A stretch of DNA of 64,000 bases from Petrolisthes cinctipes (lineage: Eukaryota > Arthropoda > Malacostraca > Decapoda > Porcellanidae): NCBI GenBank assembly GCA_033782935.1, contig JAWQEG010001329.1, positions 148,501 to 212,500 on the forward strand, read 5' to 3'. Within the stretch, counting starts at the first letter, position 1, and each line of letters starts with the position of its first letter. The translations under genes were made by a program, and so were the position numbers. The notes beneath the pieces were generated by a model. It worked only from the letters and a program-made list of their open reading frames with translations, ran no database searches and had not been told where the DNA came from. Shown here piece after piece: positions 13,001 through 25,056 of this stretch.

Positions 13001-16000
13001 AGTATCTAATACAATTATTCTGTAATATGTATACACCATAGAATAACACCATCTCCTTTCTTAATTGGTATGCAATGAGGCAAAAAAATCAAATTCACAC
13101 GCCACATTCCCCCACCCAAAAAGGCATAAATTTCTCATTGTTTTTACACAGCAAGGCACAACTTTGCTTTACTTCTTACATAGATATATATATATATACT
13201 GTATAAACTCAGCACCTTCATTTCTCTTTATATACAGCCGGAGGAATGACCCAAACACTTAACACCATTGCTCTCTGACATCGATAAAAGAACTTATCAC
13301 CCATCCCATTTCAACAACACTTGCCATTGTCAATTTGGAGGTAATGGTAATTTCAGTTGTGGTGATACAAGCAGAAACAATAATGTTATGTACGTTATAC
13401 AGTATACCCATCTACGTATATATTGCTTTATGCCCCCAACTTGTTTGCCATCCTGTTCAAGATAACTGTAGCACTGTTAATGGTAATCTACGTTGCATAT
13501 GCAGACAAGATATCCTACAGTATACGGGGAGAGCACGGGGATAATATTCGGTTCCAAACAACAGTAATCCGATACTGTATTGTCGCAAACATTTACACAT
13601 CTTTATCATTTTCGAGGCCAACATCTGCAGACATGGCTTTGTGTTCAGAAAAACTTGGGGATTATTTTCAGTACCAATAGATAGCAATTCAACATGTCAC
13701 GTACATTTACCCATTTAGTACTTGTATCATATGCAGTTCCTACCTACCTACTTATCATGGTAAACACTAACATTTTATTTACATTTTCCTCCATTACGGA
13801 TGTATTCAAAGTTGTATTCCGGCTAATGTTCAATATATTTTTGCAGCATTTCTATTTCCTTACACCAAACAGGAACTTACGGGATCACGATATGTAAAAT
13901 AATTTGCAGTTAATAACAATTATCAATTAATGGTTTCCAGTACATACTGTAATATTTAGCATAAGTCTGATGAACAAGTTTTAAAATACACATACAAAAG
14001 CAAAAAAATACCCAATTATCAGTGTCAACCTACCCATACAAAGAATCTCACTGGGAAAAATCTATTTCTGATAACTATACTAACAGCAAAGATGTTTTTT
14101 TATTATTGTACGAAGATCTTGATTCGTCAACACCATACGGTACATGTTTCATGATTTGCTAACCGTCACCCAGATGAGGAATGAGACAAGAGATATTATA
14201 CAACTGCAAATCCAGCTGCCAGAAATGGCACCAACCAAGGTATCAGAAGTATTTACAGGACTCCCCAGACTTCAGCAGCCAAACTAGGAGAACAATGCTG
14301 ATATGCAAAAAGAGCATGTATTTGGGTACTCAGAAGAACACTGTAATGTGTGTGCATTGAAAAATATGTACACAAAGACAAGGTAACATGGAATATGTTT
14401 AGCCACCTTATAAGGAGCAAAGATGTAAAGGTGAAAGAAATATGGACTCATCAATATCGACACCTTTCCTATGTAGCAAATGATGACTTGAACAGCACTC
14501 TATCTTACCAACAAGAACCATTTGTGGTTTGGACAGCCAAGGAATCACCTTACTCAAACCAAAATACGTCAGATAGTGTTCCTGTTTTACAACTAAACAC
14601 CACTTTTTCACTTCCAGTGATCATTATATTCTTCGAAAACAAACTTCTTTACGTTTTTACATCTAACAGTACCATTCTTAAAACTGTTTAACCATATAAA
14701 GATTTCACAATACTTTTCTATTCGAACATGTAGGTATTTTTTCCATTTCAACTGCGCACTTAACTTTCACATGAAGTACAATGTACAGACGGTACGATTC
14801 TTCTCTGTCCCTTTTATAATTGTATTACAGTATTAACTAGACTTGATGTATGTAAAAATAAAGTAACTTTTCAAAAAGCAAGAACAATTTCACAGACCTG
14901 TTTCAGTCTTTGCTACAAATCCACTGAACCCAACAACACAAAGTGTAAAGAGTATAAGTTTAGAAAGAAGGGGCATAACACGGTTATCATTGTATACGTT
15001 ATGGATTCCTTTACCATGACACATAAAATATGCCAACATAAATGAGTTGGCCTGTTTCTATATTGTACCACGGTTTGGAGGAATCAGCAGTTTGTCAATA
15101 TCTCTACCTGAAAAGTCACTCGCTTTTGTTAGTTAAAGTATGTATCTTTCTTTCGTAAATTTGACAAAGAGAATAAAGACAACACCAAAGTTAATTTTTT
15201 ATACACTACAAAAGTCTACCTTCAAAAATCTTCGTAAGGATTCATTTCTAAGGTAATGTAGATATACATGAAGTAACTGTATTTAGATATACTTACATAC
15301 GGGTTGCCTTGGCTAACTGTGCCAAAATAATTCCGTATAAATGCTCCCAAGTTTTCAAGTAATACAGGATTTTGTAATACAAAACATGTGAGGGTGTTTC
15401 ACAGATTAAGGAAATAAGTAGTAGTCTTGTCATAACATGGCTATAAGTTTTGATTCCTATAAAGAATAGGTTAAGGGGCTTACATTTCAAAGGACGTCTT
15501 TCATAATACGTAAAGTCGAGAGAATGCTTTGCCACATGTATCTACTAACAGTATGTCACCACAATACCGTAAAATAAAACTTTTCACACTGTAAGGAGAG
15601 AATGCTTTGCCTTGCATGTGTCAAGATCAATGTATCAAACACATGTTTGAAGGGTTATGTTATTTATAAAAGTATTATTTTTCACACAATACAATATTAC
15701 TTCAACCAAGCTTACATTTGGCGAGTTCAGTAGTTTCTCATACGTTTTACACACTGAAGATATACTTTTCAGACTTCCATAGTAACTGTTTTATAAAAAC
15801 TGTGAGGTAACGAACACTTGCTTAAATATAAATACTGAGAAATGGCATATTTCGATATTTTTCACCCGTACGTAAATTGCATGGTTTCTCACACATACTG
15901 ACAAGCACGTTTCAAATGTCATTGTTGGCTCGATTCATACGTATCAAGATTACTATTTTTTTTTTTTTTATATCTCGGAACGAATTGGGGCGCTTCACAC

Positions 16001-16615
16001 AAGAGTAATCATCAAGAGATCCACATGGTAATAGTACACTGCTATTGTAAGGTCCAGCATCGCTCGTAACTGCTGTCCACATTACATGGATATAATAGAT
16101 CACACCAGGAAGGTGTTATAATTTACTCAAGTAGTGAATGGGATCCTCCATATCCCAAAATATAACAAGTAGAACAATGGCAAGTTTTTCATTTTAATAA
16201 TACTTCTGAAATTTTCAATAGAAGTAACATTGAGGTTACTACAACTGTTGAAATGGGATGTTGATGACAACAATAACGAAAATTTCTCTTATGGATACAA
16301 AGAAGATGAAAGTTGTGGGTGTGCAATCCTCACCAAATAAATATCTAGACCTTCTAAGAATATATCCTACCTCTTGAAACAGTAGGTAAAGTAGAAGACA
16401 TGCTAAGTTAATAGCCAGTTCATCCCTTAACTCACTGTTCCACAAGTCAAGTCTTAATGAATCACTCACAACCACTCCTAGGAACTAAAAGGTCTAGATA
16501 TTTATTTTGAGGGAGTGCACATGTAATATTGAGATGGCTGCAATGGATAGCTGTATAAGAGAACACCTAATGTATTTAGTAGTGGTTGTGGTGGCTGTGG
16601 TGGTAGTGTACTTAC
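10073..16615. other. Long AT-rich stretch with no recognised coding exon
   Basis: Many short open frames are present but none shows family motifs or paired splice sites that I could support. The missing last exon(s) and 3' UTR of the NonA/NONO-type gene on the minus strand probably lie here. A copy of the TTGGAGGAATC palindromic MITE family (see 29558-29713) is visible near 15060-15110. Confidence 0.5.
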
Positions 16616-19600
16616 CGGGGGCGGTGGAAGGTCACTCTCACTGTTGCCTCGTTGGTATCCACTTCGGTCTGTTGGATTAGTATGCAATTGTTAGTTCTGT
16701 ATTGTGGTCATTATTATAGTGTGATAGAAAAAGATGAACACAGAATAACAAGTGATGAGATTCCTACAGATGAAACTGATCAACTCAACATCAAACTGTC
16801 CCAGGGGGGCTGACTTTATTCTCTGTGAATACTAGCCATCCCCCACAGGACTAGAATAAAGATTGTTGTAGGATCTGGTCACTTTCTACTGGATTTAACA
16901 AGATCTGCCCATATGGAATAAAAATCCACGTGAGATGTACTGCAACCGGAGGCTCGCTCTCTCTCTCTCTCTTTTTTTTTTTTTCCCCCACTGCTGTGTG
17001 GACCACCAGCACACGGGGGTGCGTTATTCCTTTGCATGCAGCAGTCTAAACTCCCTCCCACTTTATGGTCCCTTCAGGACTGGTCTCATGGAAGGTGAGG
17101 CCCCACTTGTAGCTCTTGTGGTAACGTGGACTTGGGCCCACAGCACTGGCTGTGGGATCAAAGACATTCCCCCCCCAATCTCCCTGGCAGTTGGAGGCCC
17201 CCTGACTCCCTGGTCTTGTATGCTCTGGTCCCATCTTACTTCGGTAGCCCTGTATATAAGGCCAGACCCTCCTATGATTTAATTTGTTTTTTCACTGCGA
17301 CCAGAGCGTACCGGGGGTCTGTGGGGCAGGAGGCCATTCTGCCCTAGGAGAACATCAACATCAAACTGTGATAATACAAATGACTGGGCCAGAGACAATG
17401 TTTCTTATGCCAATTTCCAGGAATCATTACAATGATGGTATCTCATTCTCTTTTAAACTAATAACCTCAACATATCCCCATTACGCTTATAGTATCTCAT
17501 GACTTTTTGAAATTTGTGTATGCATCATTACTTACTGTCGTTCTGCCATGGGTCTAGACGTCCATCCCAGCTGTTGTCAGCCCAACTGCTACCCAAACCT
17601 GATGACCCTGTGCCACCACGACTACCACCCATACCAGACCTGCCCCAGCTGTCACTGCCACCACCCCGCCAACTGCTACCACCTTGAGACCTGTATAATA
17701 CAAGTTACTTATTGTCATGTCCAAATTAAAAATTGGCAAACTGGAGGCTACTGATTTCCCCAGTGCCAAGAAACAGACTACCTCAATCCATATGATCAGT
17801 TTGGTTGAATTAATAGCTCCATCAATAATACCCCAATCTTTTAAAGCTAAAAGTTATTACTCCAATTTCATAAAAGACAGAATGTCTTGAAATTTTTTCA
17901 CAAAAGCTTGGAGCTCTTGGTTTCTCTCCATGTACTGTATTGTATGTGGATTAAGTGTCTAGTTTAATCAGATAACATTATTCAAGTCATTCTTAACCAT
18001 TTTGTGTTACAATAAAACAGGAGTCAATTGAACCTGGGCGTTACATCAAGGCTAAAAAATGAGAGTATGTCTGACCTGTAGCTGTCACCGTTACGACGCC
18101 AGTTGCTGCCTTCATTGCCCTGGTAACCACCACTACCAAAACTGTCTTGGCTGTTCTCACTCTTCAACAGATCACCTCCACGTTCCTGTCAAATTTAAAG
18201 ATGCATTATTAATAATAGAATAAAATAAATAAATAAACAAAAATGAAATCAAAATCTTACAGTATGTTACTGTTTTCTTACCAACCATAACAGATAATGC
18301 AGTTCATGTCAACTAGCTTCAAGAGTTTAAATTGAAGAATAATGAAACACAAAGTTTAAACACTAAAACCCTCATTCATTTCAAGATAATGAAGCTAAGA
18401 ATACTTTGCACATTAGGAATACTTTTATTCTGGATGTAAAATATAAATACAACACACCTGCATGAATTGTCTGTTTTCTTCCTGTCGTCTACGAAGCTCC
18501 TCTTCCTGTTGTCTGAATTTGAGAGCCAGTTCTTCCTCCTGTCTACGCTGTCTCTCTTCCTCAGTTCTCCGGTGTTCTTCCCATTCTCTCTGACGTGCTT
18601 CATAGTCTGACTTGGTCCTCTGGTTCATTTCTTCTCTCTGGCGCAGTTCTGTTAAACAACCTATCTACAGTTAATACCAGTAAAATACTATTACATGCAA
18701 ACATTTCTATTGCATTTCCACTGACAATGACCCAAGTCCGACTTGATCGTTTGATTAATCTCTTCAGAAGCAATTCTGTTAACATATCATTCTCATGTCA
18801 ATATAATACAAGGAAAATATTCACACACGTAAAGTTATATGTGACACAGCTTTTTTTTTTAAATGATGTACCTGTACATGGAACATTGTACAACAAACTT
18901 ACAAACTTTACTGAAGCATTGTTGCAAGAATTATTAACAATTCTTGAGTCTATTACAGTAGGTCCATTTCTTATTATGTATTAGGTTTAGAGGATTAACA
19001 AGCCTTTAATTAGTCAACATGTTAAGTTATATCAACAGAGGTAATAAACACTTACGTTCTCGTAGCATCTCTGTTTCGTGTTCATATTTGGCATACTCTA
19101 TCTCTTCTTCCAGCTTTCTTTTCTCATCATTTAGTTCTTTATCTAGTGCATCTCTCTTCTTGTCAAACAATTCATATAACTGCTTCCATTTTAAACCATA
19201 CCTGAGGAAGATGGAAAAACTTGCCAACACCCAAACTAAACAATGCTTATCATTAGAAATATAATATATAAAATATAGAAAAAGCATATATACTGTACAG
19301 CTCTGCCCAGGGGGGGCTGACTTTATTCTCTGTGAATACTAGTCATCCCCCACAGGACTAGAATAAAGATTGTTGTTCACTGCTGTGTGGACCGCCAGCA
19401 CACTGGGATGCATTTCCCTTTGCATGCAGCAGTCTAAACTCCCTCCACCTTATGGTCCCTTCAGGGCTGGTCTCATGGAAGGTGCGGCCCCACTTGTAGC
19501 TCTTGTGGACTTAGGCCCACAGCCAGTCTGGCTGTGGGATCAAAGACCTTCCCCCCAATCTCCCTGGCAGTCGGAGGCCCCCAGACTCCCTGGTCCAGTA

Positions 19601-22600
19601 AACTCTGGTCCCATTTCCCTGGAATGTGCTTCGGTAGCCCAGGCATATAGGGCCAGCCACTCCTCTATTTTAATTTGTATTTTCCCTGCGACCAGAGGCA
19701 GGAGGCCATTCTGCCCCGGGAGAACATCAACAACAACAACTGTACTGCTGCTTTTCCCAACATTACATTAGGGAGGTAATCTGTCATGGTAAACTGCATA
19801 TTATAAAAAGAAACAGAAAACTTGCAGCAAAAAATGCAATGGCCAAAAGGTTGTTTGTCTGCTAAAGTGGTGAGGTGGTGGTTGTTGTTACTGTATGTGT
19901 TGTATACAAAAAGTTACATGCTAGGTAGTAATGTTAAGAGATGCAATGGCTCCACTCCTTACAGCATTCCCTCGATATATGATGATTAAATTTAACACTA
20001 TCCTTTTAACAGACTCAGTAAATCACTTAGTCTCAATGGTAATGAATAGCACAAGCCTGGAAAAATATTTGGTGGTCTTTAATGAGGGACTCAGTGTATA
20101 ATGAAGCAGTGGATACAAGTATATTTATTCATTGTATATCCAGGGCCTACAGTCATTATTTTAACTGATACTTACTCATATTCAAATGAACCAGGATGAG
20201 CAAAGCGAGGACCTTGTTGTCTCTCTTTGACGTACTCTGGGTTGCGCTTGTTGATGTTGATTTCACTCATACCCTCGTTATCATCAACCAGGGCCATCTG
20301 CTCCACTATCACTGGACGGGGAGACCTGAAACGCAATAAAAATCCTTTGGTAAATATCTAATACACACAAAAGTGACATGGAGTTTTAAGGTGGAGTTTG
20401 GGGAAGGTAAATTTCCTATGACTCAGTTTATGATTGTCGTAAGAGTATATCATCACCCTCAATATCCCATTACAATGGGTGGTGGGCTCCAATGGCAGAA
20501 TATAGAAAGAGAGGGAAAATCTAATGAAATGTGTCACACTCACATCCATTTTCCCTTTCAAGCCAATAAAATTTTCAATACAGTACAAACATCAATGCTA
20601 ATACAGTACACAATTATCAATAATATATGAGGTAATAATATGCATAAGATACAGTAATTCAATTTACAAATATTTCAGGTAAAGTCAAGATATAATCACT
20701 AATTGCTCCTGGCTTGACCATTATTATCATAAATTTTGTTGACCACAAAGATTGAACTATTTATTCTTAACCAGTTAATGAAAGGAAAATACTTACGAAA
20801 CCATGAAGAAACATCCATCATTACACTTCTTTAGTGCCAAGTTTGCTGATGGTTTCTTGCAATACTCAACAATGCCTTCTCCTGTTGCACGTCCTCGCTC
20901 GTCGGTGATAACAATCGCCTTTTCCAATTCACCAAATACCTGTAATGTAAATTATTATCATTAACACTTGATCTATGGCAGGTGAAATGCAGTTTTTTTG
21001 TTCTTTAGTTAATACCAAACAACAGTAAACAACAGTACTAAACTTGTCAAGGGGAAATATTTCAGGTTCATACGTTACACACAATTTCCATAAACAATAA
21101 AGTCAAACTGTACATCCTAGTGTTGCTAGTATTCCTGATGTTGTGTTGGTCAATTCTCAAATGTATAAATCTTGGTGAATTATGAACTTACTGAAAATGC
21201 CTTTTCCAAGAGTTCATTAGTGACCCAGGTGGAGAGATTGCGGATCTTGAGAGCTGTACCTGGAGACGAGAATCTAATTTTCAACTGACGTCCTTTATAA
21301 TCCTTCAAGTGGAGTTCCTGTCGTGCCTTCTCTGCATTACTTTTATAATCCTGACGAGACGAGAAAATTATAATAAAGTTAATCATAATACCAATAAAAA
21401 TATATAAAAAGGACAAAGTATATCCATGTCTAAAATACTGTAGTATTCTTTATATAAATCACATAACAGACTATCACATGTTCTTTTCTGTAATTAATGG
21501 GAAATGTTTATAACTGATGACAATGACTTGCATCTTATTGGCCAAGACATTGTTTCTAAGTATTGTGTGTTGAAATTTAACAAGTTACAATTTATTTATA
21601 CAACACAATGGTACACACTCACCATACGAACAAAGGCAAAACCCTTGTTCTTGTCAAAGTAGACTTCGTCAAATTCCCCAAACGGTTTAAAGAGTTCCTT
21701 GACATCATCTTCCTTGATATCCAGAGGCAGGTTGCCAACCCACAGACGACAATGGTTGGAAAATTTACGTACAGCTTCCTCACGTGGTGGCAAATCAATC
21801 AGTGGTCCTGCTAATTGCTTCAGTCTCTCCAAGATTCTATCCTGTGTAGAAAAAGAAAATATTTGAAATGCACCTCAATTAAAAAATAACCAAGGGTTAT
21901 ATACACAATCAAGAAAACACACAATTTACAAGTTCCAAATTTCTATATCAATAATAATACTATAATAACTGTAATACACCTGTGGGATAATAGTTGCAAA
22001 TACAATCAGTTACTTGCTGATCACTCTGTCTGCTCCCACAACAACTGGTCTCTGCTAACATATATAACTGTACACAATACACATTGTACATTAACTACAT
22101 GATTTTTTTTTTTTTTTAGCAAAAGAAACTGAAGCACAGATGTGATGCCCAAGCAGTATCGATATCACTGGCTTCCCATGATAAACACACAATAAATCCT
22201 AACTAAAATAAATAAAGTGAGGGGAGCGGAGGGGGCATTCATTAAAGCTGAAAAATTCATTCAAGATGGGTGATGATCTTTATAAAAGGGTCTTTTATCA
22301 AACACCAGTCACAAAATAGACAGTCATTAAGTAACACTGTAAATGTGATTAAACCTGATACTTTTAATGTTGTTTTTATATATTTAATGCATGTGTAACA
22401 CCAAAATTTACTATAATAATGGTAAGGAATCCAGCAGAAAAAGTATAGGGATTTTCAGGGTGAAATTTTCTCTTTTTGTGATGGGTATATGAAGGGAGAT
22501 AGATCTGTTAAAAGCTTGTGCTCATCTCAGTGGTACAGTCTGCAATCTTTATATACCGGTATGTATTTCTTATTAAAGGTTTTATATCTAAGTCTCATAG

Positions 22601-25056
22601 GTTTAGATTCTATTCTTTTTTTTTGCTCAGAACATGAATAACGTTCACACAACTTTATTTTCACTCATATCGGACTCAGTGTTCACAAGAGTAAGGATAC
22701 TTTTCTATATGATAGTACTGTACATGTGGGCGAAGGGTCTCATGGGTGAAATGAACAAACTTGTTGGGATATGTTCATCTTATAAATACAAATGTAACAC
22801 TTACACATCACTGTGATCAACATACTTAATGCAAACAGTAACAGCCAGAGATATACCAGATTATACAGAAGTTAATATACTGCATTGCAAACTTATTCAG
22901 ATAAAGTTTAACTAGAGCCGGAGAAATGGAAGACAATTTTTTCCCTAACTCTTTTTAGATAATCCATTATTCTTTATTTTTTATGATAAATTAACGTGGT
23001 GCAGTATATTTTGACCATGTTTGATTCCCCCCCCCCCCAAGGATGAATTAATGGGTAAAACAAGTAAATAATTATTTTTTATGTTTTAGAGTTAGTCAAA
23101 CTTTATATGACCTAACATGTTCTAATCTGAACCAGGACAGACTACCAGGACCTAACCAAGACAAGGAGAATATAGAGAGTGTGTGTGTGCATGTGTAAAG
23201 CTTAAGATAACATGGGATACAAACTTAGACATTACATTGGATAACACAAGGTAATAAGGTAATGATGGAATTACTTCTGAATTACACAAATGAGAGATAT
23301 CTAATTTTCACTGTGATATACATTCTTATGTTCAAATTCCGTAAATTTGATACAAGTCGTGCCTTGCACAACTGCCGGTAGTCTGCTAAGGTTAGGTCCC
23401 AGTAGTCTGTTAAGGTTAGGTCCCGGTAGTCTGTTAAGGTTAGGTCCCGGTATTTTGTTAGGGTTAGGTCCCGATATTTTGTTAGGGTTAGGTCCCGGTA
23501 GTCTGCTAAGGTTAGGTCCCAGTAGTCTGGTAAGGTTATGTCCCAGTAGTCTGCTAAGGTTAGGTCCCGTTAGTCTGCTAAGGTTAGGTCCCAGTAGTCT
23601 GCCACAGTCCAGATTTGACTAGGTCAGGTCAGGTCTGTCTAATTCTAAAGCAAACTAATACTATTTGTGGAAAACCCGAGCCAACTTTTGTCAAAAGCTG
23701 GGTGATGGGGTATGGTCAAAACAGGATATTTGCAATAAATGGATGTTAAAATCAAACAAATCACATGAAAAACGATGGAAAAACCTTTGTTTTGTCTGAA
23801 AATCTTGCACATGTGTAACTGAGAAAATTTACTGTAATATACCAGTATATTGACTTTTTCTATTACAATGTTTCTACCCTCTTTACCCACTAATTTATAC
23901 CATTCTAAAACTATTTTCTTCTATGGCATTTTCCTTGGAAATGCCCCATTTCCAAGATAGGGCATATTCAAATGGGGCATTTTGAAATTAGCCTAGCCTT
24001 ACCTAACCTAGACTGCAGCAGACTATCGGGACCTAACCTGGGCAAACTACTAGGACCTAACCGTGGTAAAGTACCGGGATATGACTGGGGCAAACTACCG
24101 AGACCTAGCCGGATGTGGCAACAATGCTATAAAATGGCAATATACTGGATAAATACCGATAATAACAATGTAAGGAAGGTGCCGGTATCTATCTAGTATA
24201 TTGCCAATTTATAGCAGTGTTGCCAGATCTGGCTAGGCCCCAGTATTTTGCCCCTGTCAGGTCCTGGTACTTTACCACTGTTATTTCCCGGTAGTCTGCC
24301 CAGGTTAGGTCCCGGTTGTCTGCTGCAGTCTAGGTAAGGTCAGGCTAATTTCAAAATGCTACATTTGAATATGCCCTATCTTGGAAATGGGGTATTTCCA
24401 TAGAAAATGCCATAGAAGGAAAGTGTCTTAGAATGTTAAATATTAGTGGGAAAAGAAGGTAAAAACATCATAATAGAAAACGGCAATAGCATAGATAATT
24501 ACCGTTACCCCCGCCCATACTCCTACCCCCGGAAAGTAGCGTCATAGAATAATGCCTTTAAATTATCAAATATTATTAAATAACAACAATAAAAATAATG
24601 AGTATATAAATAGCTTACCTGTCCCCTGTCTCCTCTATCACCGCCCATGTAGTTACCACCTCCGCCACCCCCTCCACCACCTCTACCTCCACGACCACCC
24701 CTGCCCCTATAGTAACCCCCTCCACCACCCCCTCGTTGTTCCCTACTGTCTGCATTATTAGCCACTCCTGGGTTGGGTCCACCTCTACCAACACCAACAC
24801 CACCACCAAGGCTACCAATACCTCCAGGTACCGGTGTAGAGGTTTGGTTAGTGTTATTATTAAGGCCTCCACCACCACCACCTCCTCGTCCACCAGGTCC
24901 CCCCCCTCCTCCTCGTCCACCTCTAAAGCCTCCTCCTCGTCCTCCTCTACCGCGGAAACTGCCTCCACTTTCGCCGTTCTCGTTTGGTTTCGGGGTCTGG
25001 GGTTCTTTTTTCACGTTTTCCATGTTCTTAGACTGGGCCTGAGTATCCATGGCCAT
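16616..25056 (-). CDS. nonA: DBHS-family RNA-binding protein (NonA / NONO / SFPQ type), 3' end not located
   Basis: DBHS proteins are nuclear RNA/DNA-binding dimers acting in transcription, splicing and paraspeckle-like bodies. Ten coding exons keep one frame with GT-AG borders: 25056-24619, 21841-21623, 21350-21192, 20939-20797, 20325-20176, 19201-19056, 18648-18458, 18185-18076, 17690-17536, 16668-16616. Exon 1 encodes MAMDTQAQSK and an RGG/Gly-rich region. Exons 2-3 carry RRM1 (RLWVGNLP, KGFAFVRM). Exons 3-4 carry RRM2 (ALKIRNLSTWVTNELLEKAF, GIVEYCKKPSANLAL). Exon 5 is the NOPS segment (SPRPVIVEQM, then GPRFAHPGSFEYEYG). Exons 6-7 form a long charged coiled coil (YGLKWKQLYELFDKKRD, REEMNQRTK). 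Exons 8-9 are Gly/Ser/Arg-rich with repeated SW. About 588 codons are found. After 16616 the donor GTAAGT leads to an exon I could not find; reading through instead stops at 16502. Domain order makes the family certain; orthology to NonA rather than NONO is naming only. Confidence 0.9.
16800..17356. mobile_element. SINE-like element, copy 1 (full length)
   Basis: It is flanked by a perfect 13-bp target-site duplication AACATCAAACTGT (16787-16799 and 17357-17369). It starts CCCAGGGGGGCTGACTTTAT, has an internal T-tract and ends GAGAACATC before the duplication. It lies in the intron between exons 9 and 10 of the NonA-type gene. Five copies occur in this window. The class (SINE or other non-autonomous retroposon) is inferred from size, variable-length target duplications and the AAC-rich tail. 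Confidence 0.75.
19303..19738. mobile_element. SINE-like element, copy 2 (internal deletion)
   Basis: Same family as copy 1 but lacking the central T-tract segment. The flanks ACTGTACAGCT (19292-19302) and ACTGTACTGCT (19739-19749) form an 11-bp target-site duplication with one mismatch. It ends in CAACAACAACA. It lies in the intron between exons 5 and 6 of the NonA-type gene. Confidence 0.75.
23376..23605. repeat. Tandem minisatellite, about 24-bp unit
   Basis: About nine units of a GTAGTCTGYTAAGGTTAGGT-like motif with CCC(A/G) between them. A variant unit with ATTTTGTTAGGG occurs twice. The open frame that reads LLRLGP repeats is a by-product of the unit length. It lies in intron 1 of the NonA-type gene. 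The same core word builds the foldback family at 23855, 43411, 45980 and 58555. Confidence 0.85.
23855..24485. mobile_element. Foldback element of the GGTCCCGGTAGTCTGCC family
   Basis: Two inverted arms of about 250-300 bp flank a centre near 24165. The left arm contains TTCTATGGCATTTTCCTTGG and AAATGCCCCATTTCCAAGAT. The right arm contains ATCTTGGAAATGGGGTATTT and CCATAGAAGGAAAGTGTCTT. Inner parts carry GACTATCGGGACCTAACCTG on the left and its complement on the right. It sits in intron 1 of the NonA-type gene. No coding region. Confidence 0.75.

Noticed and set aside
15963..16103. Candidate last exon of the NonA-type gene (minus strand, KRPNSFRDI)
   Set aside because: The Arg-rich end is suggestive, but no acceptor gives the required phase without an early stop, and it does not resemble known DBHS C-termini.
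23376..23605. Regularly spaced repeat, CRISPR-like at first sight
   Set aside because: The units are contiguous without unique spacers, the genome is eukaryotic, and the unit matches a mobile foldback family.
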